From positions 1 through 64,000 of the forward strand of contig NZ_LXKN01000016.1 in NCBI RefSeq assembly GCF_001692325.1: a stretch of DNA of 64,000 nt. The letters run 5' to 3'. The position numbers were made by a program, and so were the translations under genes. The notes beneath the pieces are model-generated. The model saw nothing but the letters and a program-made list of their open reading frames with translations. It did not search any database and had not been told where the DNA came from. Each line of letters starts with the position of its first letter. Positions within the stretch are counted from its first letter, which is position 1. Of this stretch, positions 1 through 8,713 are shown in pieces. This stretch comes from Rhizobium sp. AC27/96. Lineage in GTDB: Bacteria > Pseudomonadota > Alphaproteobacteria > Rhizobiales > Rhizobiaceae.

Positions 1-2
1 AG

Positions 3-65
3 CGCCAGATGTACGGAAGAGCAAAACTCGATCTCCTGCAGGCGCGGTTGATCGGTGCGTCGTAG
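3..65 (+). pseudogene. C-terminal tail of a transposase (ISL3-like), truncated
   Basis: Frame 3 reads RQMYGRAKLDLLQARLIGAS followed by a TAG stop. A QMYGRAKLDLL-type ending is, from memory, characteristic of ISL3-family transposase C-termini. The rest of the gene lies outside the window or is lost, and an unrelated IS3-type fragment follows within about 55 bases, so this is probably a dead remnant at an IS-into-IS junction. The family name is from memory. Confidence 0.45.
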
Positions 66-118
66 ACCTGCACAGCAGCAAATGTGCGTCAGAGCCAATA
101 TTCCACGCCGAAACACAG

Positions 119-544
119 GCTGTCGTCATCGACCTGTTCTCGCGCCGTGTCGTTGGCTGGTCAATGAGCGCCAACATGACGGCCCAGCTCGTCACAGATG
201 CGCTGATCATGGCCATCTGGCGCAGAGGCAAGCCAGATGCGCTTCTCCACCATTCGGACCAGGGTAGCCAGTACACCAGCGAGCAGTTCCAGCGTCTCAT
301 GGCCGATCACGGCATCACATGCTCGATGAGCCGATCCGGCAACGTTTGGGACAATGCCGCGATGGAAAGCTGCTTCTCATCACTCAAAACGGAAAGGACA
401 GCTCGCAAGGTCTATAGGACCAGGGATGATGCTAAGGCAGACGTGTTCGACTACGTTGAACGCTTCTACAATCCGAAGCGACGGCATTCGATACTGGGCT
501 ATCTCAGCCCGATGGAATTTGAAATCAAGGTAGGATTAGCCTAA
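119..544 (+). pseudogene. IS3-family transposase OrfB, C-terminal fragment
   Basis: The C-terminal half of an rve (DDE) integrase domain. The frame opens abruptly at AVVIDLFSRRVVGW, which carries the first catalytic Asp, then has HHSDQGSQYTS (second Asp) and NAAMESCFSSLKTE (catalytic Glu), and ends with the usual RRHSILGYLSPMEFE tail and a TAG stop. The N-terminal half and OrfA are absent; upstream sequence in this frame is unrelated. The bases after the stop (TGTCCGAAAAACCGGC, about 550-565) resemble the right end of an IS3-group element. It cannot make a complete transposase. Confidence 0.85.
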
Positions 545-656
545 CTCGGTGTCCGAAAAACCGGCAGCAGGCCAATGAGACGCGCGGATCTCTCCGATGC
601 TCTTGGTCAACGAACCAACGCACAATCTTGCGAAGAAGGCCCTTGGTCCGATTTCG

Positions 657-1649
657 TCATAACGAAACGGCAGAGCCAAGCCCGATCTGGATGCGTGCAA
701 GTGGTGCCGTCAGCTTCCAGACGATGCGCCCCTCCGTGAAAGTCCATTTCGCTTGACCGGACAGAGCGGACGGCACCAGCCGCGATAGAACGAGAGCGCC
801 AAAGCCTTCCTCCTGTGCGAGTATATCAGCATAAGCAACCGCGGGCTCGGACCAGAGGAGTTCGAAAGTGTCCCCGTTGTCGCCGTGCGTCAGGCCCCAC
901 GTCACGGAAATGCCGCCGTTATCGGTCACGCCGAAGCGCATCGCATTCATGATCAGTTCGTGGAAGGCCATACCGAGATTGAGGACGGCATTGGCGTCGA
1001 GTATCAACTTCGGGCCGAGGGCCTGGACTGGTTGGAAAACTTCAAATGGCTGGAGTTGATGCGAGACGAGATCAGCAAGGCTGACGCCGGCCCATTCGAC
1101 CTGCGACAGAAGATCGTGAGAATGAGAGAGCGCCATGACCCGTTCGCGAACCCGCTTCTCGAATTCCTCGATTGAGCGGGAGCGTGTCGCCGTTTGCCTG
1201 ATAACGGCAAGCACGACAGCATACTGATTTTTGACGCGATGATTGATTTCCCGCATCAAAAGGCGAAGCCGGCGATCGCTTTCGCGTGTCTCCGAGATAT
1301 CCCGGGCGATGCTCGATGCACCAATGAGTCTACCGGCCCCGCTTTTGATTGGAGAAATAGTGATCGAAATCGGGACAATCTGCCCGTCTCGATGGCGTCG
1401 GGTCGTCTGGAACGGCTCGATCCGCTCCCCCAGCTTCAGCCGGCGCAGGATATCCGCCTCCTCATCCCGTTTGTCGTCGGGGATGATAAGATAGATCGGC
1501 TGTCCGACCACCTCAGTCTCCGGATAGCCGAACATGCGTTCGGCCGCCTTGTTCCAGCTGACGATCGTGCCTGAAAGATCTTTACTGATGATCGCGTCGA
1601 AAGAAGACTCGACGATGGCTGCGAGGCGTTCTGCGCTGTGTTCATCCAT
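657..1649 (-). CDS. PAS-domain HWE-family sensor histidine kinase
   Basis: Predicted cytoplasmic sensor kinase of about 330 residues with no membrane segment. A PAS domain (from SFDAIISKDLSGTIVSWNKAAERMFGY to the ARDISE end) is followed by the HWE phosphoacceptor box REINHRVKNQYAVVLAVI, an N-box HELIMNAMRFG and the LLWSE motif that gives the Trp-x-Glu of the family name. HWE kinases in alphaproteobacteria often feed light, redox or general stress pathways; the PAS ligand cannot be told from sequence. I prefer the ATG at 1649 (MDEHSAERL) because the PAS domain follows directly; an in-frame ATG at 1724 is the alternative, and neither has a good ribosome binding site. No partner regulator lies beside it. 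Confidence 0.85.
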   Translation of the reverse strand: MDEHSAERLAAIVESSFDAIISKDLSGTIVSWNKAAERMFGYPETEVVGQPIYLIIPDDKRDEEADILRRLKLGERIEPFQTTRRHRDGQIVPISITISPIKSGAGRLIGASSIARDISETRESDRRLRLLMREINHRVKNQYAVVLAVIRQTATRSRSIEEFEKRVRERVMALSHSHDLLSQVEWAGVSLADLVSHQLQPFEVFQPVQALGPKLILDANAVLNLGMAFHELIMNAMRFGVTDNGGISVTWGLTHGDNGDTFELLWSEPAVAYADILAQEEGFGALVLSRLVPSALSGQAKWTFTEGRIVWKLTAPLARIQIGLGSAVSL

Positions 1650-1787
1650 GCCCGACTGCTCGGCTTTCACTGTGACGTTGGAGTGATTTAGGCAGGTGCC
1701 TGACAGATCAACCTCCCAAACCATCAAAAAGTTTGAGCGAGGCGCGCCTGAGATGCAGACGAGCGCTTCGATCAGCGTCTACTGCTG

Positions 1788-2063
1788 TCAGGCACCGTCG
1801 TAGGTAAAAGACGTCAACAGTGTCGTCACGAAAATGCTGGCCCGTTCCTTGACCAGCATTTCCGTCCATTCGCTGGTGCCGCGAAGCCTCAAGTCGGTCT
1901 GGATGCTGTCGACAGCCGCTTCTTCGATCCGCTTGATATGGGCGCTGAAGGCCTCTTCGCCAGCGCCATGGTACATGTCACGAATGACCATGCGCAGGAT
2001 TTCCTGGATCGCTATCTGCCAGGCGGTATTGATTGCCTGCAGCTCGTTCGTGTCCGGTGCCAT
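1788..2063 (-). CDS. Hypothetical protein, 91 aa
   Basis: A small soluble, probably helical protein starting MAPDTNELQAINTAWQIAIQ. I do not recognise the family. The start at 2063 is supported by a GGGAG about 7 bases upstream; a longer in-frame extension reads as low-complexity Arg-rich sequence and is probably not coding. It lies between the HWE kinase and the DUF6481-like gene on the same strand. No membrane segment or signal peptide is visible. Confidence 0.65.
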   Translation of the reverse strand: MAPDTNELQAINTAWQIAIQEILRMVIRDMYHGAGEEAFSAHIKRIEEAAVDSIQTDLRLRGTSEWTEMLVKERASIFVTTLLTSFTYDGA

Positions 2064-2160
2064 CAAAGGCTCCCAAGGAATGAGTAAGTTCGAGCGCGAC
2101 TTTATATCACGCCCTAATCTGTTCCACGGCCGCATCTCCGAGAAGATGGGCACTTGGATT

Positions 2161-2541
2161 TTAAGCCTGCCGGGCTTTGCGGGCAGCGTAGCGCCTGTCG
2201 CGTTCAGCCTTGCGGGCGGCCTCGTCTTCGATGACGCGCGATATCCGGGCATTTTCCGCCGACCGTCGCGCCTCGATCTCGGCTGTCGCTGCTGCCGCGA
2301 TGGCTGCCTGCTCTTGGGCAGCAAGAGTGTCAAGGCGGGTACGCTCCTCGACTTTCAGTCGTTCCCGTTCCGCACGGCGCGCTTCTCGGGCTTCAACAAG
2401 TGAGATGCGTTCCGCCTGTCTTGCGGCTTGGGATGGCTCTGCCGCGGTCTTTGCTGCGCGGTAGGCTGTGAGAAGAGCTGCCTTTGCGTCCGCAGCAGCG
2501 GAGCGTCGGTCGGTGAGTTCGTTGTCTCTGGCGTGTTTCAA
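2161..2541 (-). CDS. DUF6481-family small charged coiled-coil protein
   Basis: A 126-residue protein rich in Ala, Arg and Glu, with the opening HARDNELTDRRSAAADAKAA that I associate with DUF6481 proteins of rhizobia. It is nearly all predicted coiled coil (AERERLKVEERTRLDTLAAQ). The start is most likely a TTG at 2541: it sits 7 bases after an AGGA, and no ATG lies near the conserved opening; the nearest upstream ATGs give an Arg/Pro-rich extension unlike the family. Its role is unknown. It sits next to cspA and another small coiled-coil gene, which suggests stress-related expression. Confidence 0.75.
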   Translation of the reverse strand: MKHARDNELTDRRSAAADAKAALLTAYRAAKTAAEPSQAARQAERISLVEAREARRAERERLKVEERTRLDTLAAQEQAAIAAAATAEIEARRSAENARISRVIEDEAARKAERDRRYAARKARQA

Positions 2542-2572
2542 ATTTTTATCCTGATGTGGGTATTCGGGATGA

Positions 2573-2797
2573 TCAGCTGGCCTTGGATCGTTTGGCGAGC
2601 AGCGCCGATGTTGCGGAGATCCGGTCGGCTTGCTCCTTGGCCAGCCGCGCTTCGCGCAGCCTGACAGTTTTGGCATCACGTGCCTGGGCCACGGATTGGA
2701 GCTCTTCCGCCGCATTGTTCTTGGCAAAGAACTCAGTCTGGAGATTGCCGAAAGCCGCCTCGGCCTGCCGGCGGGATTTACTGTATGTCTCTGTCAT
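2573..2797 (-). CDS. Hypothetical small coiled-coil protein, 74 aa
   Basis: Starts MTETYSKSRRQAEAAFGN, with a GAGGAA ribosome binding site about 5 bases upstream of the ATG at 2797. The protein is short, charged and predicted helical (AEELQSVAQARDAKTVRLREA). It ends about 30 bases before the DUF6481-like start on the same strand, so the two may be co-transcribed. I do not recognise a function. Confidence 0.7.
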   Translation of the reverse strand: MTETYSKSRRQAEAAFGNLQTEFFAKNNAAEELQSVAQARDAKTVRLREARLAKEQADRISATSALLAKRSKAS

Positions 2798-2830
2798 GAA
2801 TTTCCTCGATGTTGGCCATGAGGCCAAAAC

Positions 2831-2857
2831 GAAAAAGGCCAGGCGTAATGCCTGGCC
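2831..2857 (-). terminator. Rho-independent terminator after cspA
   Basis: On the minus strand a perfect GGCCAGGC / GCCTGGCC stem with a 5-base loop is followed by TTTTTCG. It lies about 60 bases downstream of the cspA stop and upstream of the 74-residue gene, so cspA is probably a single-gene transcript. Confidence 0.85.
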
Positions 2858-2919
2858 CCACACTGATAATCGCTCCCGGCAGTGCCAGTACATCCGTGGT
2901 CAAAGGGAAGCGGATATCC

Positions 2920-3129
2920 TTAGGCAGCCTGAAGATTGGTGGCCGACATCTTGCCCGACTTCATGTCGCGCTCGAGTTCAAAGCCGATTTTCTGGCCTTC
3001 GATGAGTTCGCGCATTCCGGCGCGCTCAACGGCAGAAATGTGAACGAAGGCGTCAGCGCCGCCGTTGTCAGGCTGGATAAAACCGAAGCCCTTGGTGGAA
3101 TTGAACCATTTTACTGTGCCAGTGGTCAT
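2920..3129 (-). CDS. cspA: Cold-shock protein (CspA family)
   Basis: A 69-residue single cold-shock domain: [16 protein letters not shown] carries the RNP1 core KGFGFI, and [13 protein letters not shown] carries RNP2 FVHIS. Such proteins bind single-stranded RNA and DNA and act as RNA chaperones in the cytoplasm. The ATG at 3129 has an AAAGG about 9 bases upstream. The long untranslated region above it may hold cold-responsive structure, as in other csp genes. It is terminated by the hairpin at 2831-2857. Confidence 0.95.
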   Translation of the reverse strand: MTTGTVKWFNSTKGFGFIQPDNGGADAFVHISAVERAGMRELIEGQKIGFELERDMKSGKMSATNLQAA

Positions 3130-3485
3130 GATGAACCCTTTCAAAGCATAGAGTGAGGAATTGCGGAGCGGATGCCACGCAGGTAAAAACCGACTATTTT
3201 TGAAAGAGAAGTTCGCTTAGAGCACGGTGCCAATCGCGCGGTGAACAAAGCTCGGCAAGCAAAAGATCGATGTCGTATCAATAGGGGAACAAACGCGCCG
3301 CGTCAACGATTAGTTTTGAAATACTTTTACTTACATTCTTTAGTTGCATTCATTCTGGCACAACCAAGCATGCTGACAACGGACGAGCTTGTCGGATTGC
3401 ATGCCGACAAGCGCTGAGACCCGTTCCGAGGCTGCACCACAATACCCGCATTCATCTTTCCTGCACGTTTGGCAAGTCCGACAAA
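3130..3485. other. Gap between cspA and the broken membrane-protein gene
   Basis: AT-richer stretch with runs of A and T, likely the cspA promoter and long 5-prime leader. Reading frames in it look like chance. I see no RNA gene or repeat I can name. Confidence 0.4.
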
Positions 3486-4166
3486 TCAAATTGCCCCGGG
3501 AACAAAACTTTGCGCATCGAGATTGATCATCACGGCAACCGACAGCGCGGCGACCGTAGCGATCATGAACGCCCCGATGAAGGTAATCGTCGCTTTGATT
3601 GCGCTGATCTCCAGATCTCGCGTGAACCAGCGGATCTGCGCCTGTGCGTACCACACCAAGGCGACTGCGACAGCGATAACGCCGGGCAGAATTCCCATTT
3701 CCAGTGGCATGCTGAAGAAATCAATGCCGAGCAGAAAGGGGAACGCGAAGGGTGCTGCCACATAGCACTGGCTGAAGAACGGCGGTCGAAGCGTGTCTCG
3801 GGTAATTCCGACCTGCTTCCATCGAAGCAACGTGACCGACATCGAAAGCGGGTAGACGCCAAAGATCACCCCTCTTGCGATGAGAAGGTTTGATCCGGAC
3901 CCGAGCTGCCTGGCAGCCTCGGCGGGATCAAAGACTGATGGAAGCAATCCGGACAGGCCCTGGGAAAGCAGAAGCGTGATCAGCAGGAACAGTGGCGGGC
4001 TCAGAGTATCTTCGTACTTGTCTTCCGGCCTGTCGGCGAGTTAGGTATCGGCGTAGCGCATCATGTTGAGTGGCCTTGAGACCGAGCGCCACATGGTTAT
4101 CGGATAAAACAGCAGCCAGGACACCAGCTCGTTGAGCAGTTCTTCGAGCGACTTCGGCATTTTCAT
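3486..4166 (-). pseudogene. Membrane protein gene interrupted by an in-frame stop
   Basis: Read from the ATG at 4166 (MKMPKSLEELLNEL), the frame runs LVSWLLFYPITMWRSVS...MMRYADT, meets TAA at 4041-4043, and resumes without a shift as LADRPEDKYEDTLSPPLFLL through to the stop at 3486. The whole is about 226 codons with four or five hydrophobic segments (around LFLLITLLL, AAPFAFPFLLGI, GVIAVAVALVWY, IGAFMIATVAAL). I think related rhizobial proteins are annotated as permeases, but I cannot name a substrate. One base change (for example GAA or CAA to TAA) explains the break. It is either a recent pseudogene or a sequencing error. Confidence 0.75.
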
Positions 4167-4298
4167 GAAGTCCAATTCATCGCCCCGTGGTTTTCATCCG
4201 CGCATTACTTTTACTACCAGTATGGGCGGCCAACGTCACGGCGCCGCAAGCAAGTCCCACCACAAGGTCGTTTTCAGGCTCGGGAGCGCTCGCTGCAC

Positions 4299-7200
4299 CT
4301 ATACTTCTTCCGCTTCGCCGGCGCCGCTGCGTGCCGGGTTTCCTTCTGCAAACCGATATGCCCCGGTACTGGCTAGGGCATCAGCGAGTTTCGCGGCGTT
4401 GTAGGGTTTCGCCAACACGATTGCACCTGCCTCACGACGGACCGCAGACGGGTCCCCGGTGGCGAATATGATCGTCGTTGACGGGTTAAGAGCCCTGGCC
4501 TCAGCCGCCAGCTCTAATCCTGATGCGCCCGGGAGATTGAGGTCGGTCATGAGGATATCGACTGGCATCGTCTGCAGCGCCGCCTTGGCTTCCTCCGCGC
4601 TTCCCGCTTCCACGACAATCAGTCCGGCATCCTGCAGCATCTCGGCGGTATTGATGCGGATGAGCACATCGTCCTCGACCAGCAATACCGTCACGCGTCC
4701 GACTTTTTCCGCAGTCGCCGCCGCTGCGCTCTCGGCGGACATCACCGGCGTGTTCAGCTTTGGCAGTGCTTCTGGTGGGAGGATCGTTGACTTTGGATTT
4801 TCGCGCTGAGCTTGATTGGCCAGAACATGCCGGAATTTTCGAGCCAGCGCCTCACGGGTATAGGGCTTCGACAACAGCTCGACCCCTGCATCCAGCCTGC
4901 CTCCGTGAACGATCGAGTTCTCGGTGTAGCCAGACGTAAACAGCACGGCGATGTTCGGCAGCCGTTCTTTCGCCTTGCGGGCAAGTTCGGGGCTCTTCAG
5001 CGTACCTGGCATCACGACGTCGGTGAACAGGATATCGATCGGAATGCCGCTGTCGATCACCGTCAGCGCGCTCGATGCATCGACCGCCTTCAGCGTGCGA
5101 TATCCAAGGTCGCTCAGCATCGCAATGACGGTTTCGCGGACTTGCGCGTCATCCTCTACGACGAGAACAGTTTCCGTGCCCCCGACGATCGGCCCATTGT
5201 CGACGGTAACCTCGATATCTTCCGCTTCCATTGCGCGCGGCAGATAGAGCTTGATCGTCGTGCCGTGGCCGACTTCCGAGTAAATTTTCACATGGCCGCC
5301 CGACTGTTTGACAAAGCCGTAAACCATTGACAGCCCAAGACCGGAGCCCTTGCCTTCCGCCTTCGTGGAAAAGAATGGCTCAAACACCTTATCGATGATC
5401 TCCGGCGTCATGCCGGAACCGGTATCGGTCACCGCCATCATCACGTATTGACCGGAGGTGACCTCGTCATGTGTGCGCGCATAGGTATCGTCGAGATGCG
5501 CGTTTGACAGCTCGATGGTGAGCTTGCCTCGCCCTTCCATGGCATCGCGTGCGTTGATCGCGAGGTTAAGGAGAGCATTTTCGATCTGTGTAGGATCGAT
5601 GAAGGTATTCCAAAGTCCTCCTCCAACAACCGTCTCGACCTCGATGGCTTCACCGATCGCGCGGCGGATCATGTCATCCATGTCACGGACGAAACGGCTG
5701 ATATTGACAACTTTGGGTTCGAGTGCTTGGCGTCGCCCGAAGGCAAGCAGTTGGCTGGCGAGTTTTGAACCTCGCGAGACGCCGGCCATGGCGTTCGCGA
5801 TTTTAGCCTCGGCGCGTTGGTTCCCGGCGACCTCCTTCGATAGGAGTTGCAGATTGCCGCTGACCACCTGGAGTAGGTTGTTAAAGTCATGCGCGACGCC
5901 GCCGGTCAGTTTCCCGACTGTTTCCATCTTTTGAGCTTGCGCCAGCTTCACTTCCGCCTGGCGGCGCTCGGCGATTTCGGAGATCACCCGCGCCTCAAGA
6001 TTTTCATTCAGCTGCTTGAGCTGCTCTTCGGCCCGCTCCCGGTGACGAACCTGGCGCGCAAGCGCTTCCGCTTGATCGCGCAACGCCGCCTCGGCTGCAC
6101 GCTGGTGCGTAATGTCAGTATGCACGCCCACCCATTCGACGATATCGCCCTTGGAACTGATGATCGGCAATGCGCGGATAGCGAACTGGCGCCAGGCGCC
6201 ATCGTGTCGGCGGACGCGGTGCTCATGCAGATACATGGATTTGGCTTCGACAGCCGCGTTCCAGGTCGCGACTGAGGCATCCATGTCATCCGGATGCACG
6301 GCTAGCGCCCAACCGAAACCTTGATATTGATCGAACGTCTGACCGGTGAGTGCTGCCCAGCCCGGCTGCTCGCCGACCATTCTGCCATCCGCGCTGTTCG
6401 TCCAGAGAACGCCATGCACCGCGTTCATAGCCGTGCGAAAGCGGCTATTGCTCATTTCGAGCTCGGCTTCGCGCACAGCACGATCTTCGATATCTATGCC
6501 AAGGATGTAGACGCCCGGGACTGATCCGTCCGCTTCGACATGCGGTACGTAACGAATTTCGAGACGACGCGGCGCGCCGCCCTTCACCGGCATGTCGGCC
6601 TCGCCTGTCACGACTTCACCAGCCAATGCGCGATCAATGTCAGGCCGCCGGTTTTCGTATGGCCCCTGACCAATTACTGCGGCGATGTGTTTACCGATCA
6701 TGTCATCCGCCTTCATCCCGAACCACGCCTCGTAGGCATGATTTGCGAAGCGATAAACATGCTGACGGTCGACATATGATATCAGCATCGGCACAGCATC
6801 GGTCACGCGGCGGAGTTGGCCTTCGCTGTCATTGACCCGCTTTTCCATCGCGACGCGGTCGCTGTTGTCGACGACCGTGCACATCACGCCGCCGATTTTA
6901 CCGTCGGCCTCATAAACAGGCGTGTAGAAGAGATCGAAGATAAATTCCTCGGACCGCCCATCTCGGATGAGCATCATGCTTTGATCGTGATAGGAACGCA
7001 GCTCGCCGCGAAGGCCGGCCTCGATCATTTCGCGGTTCCAGTCCCAGATTTCTGACCAGACTTCCGCGACATTGCTGCCGAGAGCATCAGGATGTTTTTC
7101 TCCCGCGATCCTGGCGTAGGTGTCGTTGTACACCATTACATGGCCGGGTCCCCACATCAGCACTTTCGCAACCGGCGAATTGACGATGTTGGCAACCGTG

Positions 7201-7466
7201 GTGCGGAGCTCGACGGACCAGCCGCTCGTTGGCCCAAGCGCAGTCTTCGACCAGTCCTTTTCGCGGATGATCTTTCCGCATGCCCCGCCTCCGATTGGCC
7301 ATGCTGCTGTAAGTGGTGCCGCAGGTTTGGCACCGTCGCGAAGCAAGCGCAGCCCTGATCGAACGACCTCACTGGCATTGCCGTAGTCACCTGACGACAG
7401 GCATTCGGAAATGAACCCCTCAAGCTCCGGGGTCAGCGAGAAATTGCGTGTGAGACGTTTGGCCAT
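4299..7466 (-). CDS. Hybrid sensor histidine kinase with ParD-like N-terminus, PAS domains and two receivers
   Basis: A 1055-residue predicted cytoplasmic protein without membrane segments. Residues 1-45 (NFSLTPELEGFISECLSSG, then YGNASEVVRSGLRLL) match the ribbon-helix-helix of ParD antitoxins. Then come about three PAS-like sensor modules (roughly 60-205, 215-330, 340-455), a coiled coil, a HisKA box KLTGGVAHDFNNLL (His near 525), a HATPase_c with NLAINARDAM and DTGSGMTPE, and two receivers with phospho-acceptor Asp in DILFTDVVMPG and DILMTDLNLPG and Lys in LLSKPYT and VLAKPYN. The ATG at 7466 is the only start that includes the ParD-like part. A CheY-like regulator is divergent at 7738. 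The N-terminal fusion is unusual; see findings. Confidence 0.9.
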   Translation of the reverse strand: MAKRLTRNFSLTPELEGFISECLSSGDYGNASEVVRSGLRLLRDGAKPAAPLTAAWPIGGGACGKIIREKDWSKTALGPTSGWSVELRTTVANIVNSPVAKVLMWGPGHVMVYNDTYARIAGEKHPDALGSNVAEVWSEIWDWNREMIEAGLRGELRSYHDQSMMLIRDGRSEEFIFDLFYTPVYEADGKIGGVMCTVVDNSDRVAMEKRVNDSEGQLRRVTDAVPMLISYVDRQHVYRFANHAYEAWFGMKADDMIGKHIAAVIGQGPYENRRPDIDRALAGEVVTGEADMPVKGGAPRRLEIRYVPHVEADGSVPGVYILGIDIEDRAVREAELEMSNSRFRTAMNAVHGVLWTNSADGRMVGEQPGWAALTGQTFDQYQGFGWALAVHPDDMDASVATWNAAVEAKSMYLHEHRVRRHDGAWRQFAIRALPIISSKGDIVEWVGVHTDITHQRAAEAALRDQAEALARQVRHRERAEEQLKQLNENLEARVISEIAERRQAEVKLAQAQKMETVGKLTGGVAHDFNNLLQVVSGNLQLLSKEVAGNQRAEAKIANAMAGVSRGSKLASQLLAFGRRQALEPKVVNISRFVRDMDDMIRRAIGEAIEVETVVGGGLWNTFIDPTQIENALLNLAINARDAMEGRGKLTIELSNAHLDDTYARTHDEVTSGQYVMMAVTDTGSGMTPEIIDKVFEPFFSTKAEGKGSGLGLSMVYGFVKQSGGHVKIYSEVGHGTTIKLYLPRAMEAEDIEVTVDNGPIVGGTETVLVVEDDAQVRETVIAMLSDLGYRTLKAVDASSALTVIDSGIPIDILFTDVVMPGTLKSPELARKAKERLPNIAVLFTSGYTENSIVHGGRLDAGVELLSKPYTREALARKFRHVLANQAQRENPKSTILPPEALPKLNTPVMSAESAAAATAEKVGRVTVLLVEDDVLIRINTAEMLQDAGLIVVEAGSAEEAKAALQTMPVDILMTDLNLPGASGLELAAEARALNPSTTIIFATGDPSAVRREAGAIVLAKPYNAAKLADALASTGAYRFAEGNPARSGAGEAEEV

Positions 7467-7737
7467 GACTGGCTCGTCTCATGGAACTTTGCGTGTGTCA
7501 ATGTGTGGCACGCTGCACTATTTCAATAGCGCTTTATCTGTTCAAAAACTGCTCGCTCGACCGGCGCCGGTACATCGTTAAAAAGACGTGAGCCATAGGG
7601 CGCTGATGAAAGTGACGCTACCGATCGTAACTGTGATGGTCGCCACTGGATTTTCCAGGATAGAGGCATAGCTATGTCAAATGACATAACAGCTCGCGCT
7701 ATATCTCGGGAGCATCCTCTAAAGAAGCGAGCAGCAA

Positions 7738-8106
7738 ATGCCCACGGAGCCTGTAGTCGTGCTCGTTGTCGAGGACGAGCCCCTTCTTCGGTTGTCGATC
7801 TCCGCAGAGTTGGAGGATGAGGGGTTTGTTGTGTTGGAGGCAGGCTCCGCCGACGATGCGATAAGAATCATTGAACAACATCCTGAAGTTTCGCTCGTAT
7901 TCACAGACGTGGATATGCCGGGCATGATGGACGGCATTCGGCTCGCCGGCTTCGTTCGAGACCGCTGGCCGCCGATAAAGATCATCGTGACATCCGGTCA
8001 CCGCTTCCCGGGAGCAGAGACGCTTCCAAAAGGCTCGCCCTTTATGCCCAAGCCCTATATATCCGATGAAGTGGTAACGATGATCCGCACGATGTTGGCA
8101 GTCTGA
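7738..8106 (+). CDS. Single-domain response regulator (CheY-like)
   Basis: A 122-residue stand-alone receiver: VLVVEDEPLLR supplies the acidic pocket, LVFTDVDMPGMMDG the phospho-acceptor Asp (about residue 60), VTSGH the conserved Thr/Ser, and MPKPYI the conserved Lys. It has no output domain, so it must act by protein contact or as a phosphate shuttle. It is divergent from the large hybrid kinase, with 271 bases between them that probably hold both promoters, and is a likely partner of that kinase. Confidence 0.92.
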   Translation: MPTEPVVVLVVEDEPLLRLSISAELEDEGFVVLEAGSADDAIRIIEQHPEVSLVFTDVDMPGMMDGIRLAGFVRDRWPPIKIIVTSGHRFPGAETLPKGSPFMPKPYISDEVVTMIRTMLAV

Positions 8107-8427
8107 ACGCATCTGGGTGCCACTGTTTTCAGCCGGTCGGCGCCGAAGACATTGCCAGAAGTGACATCGCTCGATAAGGCCCAACGGAGCGTCAAAGTTC
8201 GGGAGCAAGGTTCCCCGTGGACCCGTAGGCCCAGTGAGGACTACCTGCTCTCGTGGAGCCAGCTTTCGGCACGCCACGGACGAGATAGCCTGTCGACGAC
8301 AAATCGGCGAAACGTCTCCGGACCAAAGCGGTCATTTGACTCGGATGCACCCTCGATTGCCGGATTTGAGACTGTCTCGGCTTACATCGAGAGCACCCAA
8401 ACGATGGGTTGCTCCCCAGCATTCCGC
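8107..8427. other. Gap, no gene recognised
   Basis: About 320 bases between the CheY-like gene and the end of the leftward 8428-9013 gene pair. Several short frames overlap on both strands, none with a ribosome binding site or recognisable product. I see nothing to annotate. Confidence 0.4.
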
Positions 8428-8703
8428 TCAATAATGAGATCGGCGATCAAGTTCTTTTAACGCCGCTTGCACCTCGTCGATCGAAACCGGACTGGGCGTT
8501 CCCGGCAGCTGCCGCAGGGACGGTTGCGAATCCACCGCGTAAAGGTCGGATGCCCAGGCCGCTAGGATTGCCCGGCGATCATCGATCGAAAGGGATGCCG
8601 CGCGCACGACATCGATCGGCCGGCAAAGCTGATGGGTTGGAATCAGAACCGCTGGTCCCATGGCCATTGCGTCGTTGGCAGCCCGTTGAAGTTCGCTGTG
8701 CAT
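8428..8703 (-). CDS. Hypothetical protein, 91 aa
   Basis: Starts MHSELQRAANDAMAMGPAVL; the ATG at 8703 lies 5 bases after AGGAGG, better than the GTG two codons upstream. The family is not recognised. The segment ASLSIDDRRAILAAWASDLYAVD resembles short conserved regions in small rhizobial stress-cluster proteins, but that is only an impression. It begins 10 bases after the DUF982-like gene stop and is probably in one transcript with it, next to hsp20. Confidence 0.72.
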   Translation of the reverse strand: MHSELQRAANDAMAMGPAVLIPTHQLCRPIDVVRAASLSIDDRRAILAAWASDLYAVDSQPSLRQLPGTPSPVSIDEVQAALKELDRRSHY

Positions 8704-8713
8704 GGCCACCTCC

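Noticed and set aside
1741..1748. GGCGCGCC near 1741 as a further parS-like site
   Set aside because: It lacks the GTTA and TAAC arms of the sites at 40480 and 40657.
3340..3654. Cys-rich minus-strand frame of about 104 residues
   Set aside because: It overlaps the end of the membrane-protein gene in another frame and has no ribosome site; the Cys content looks accidental.
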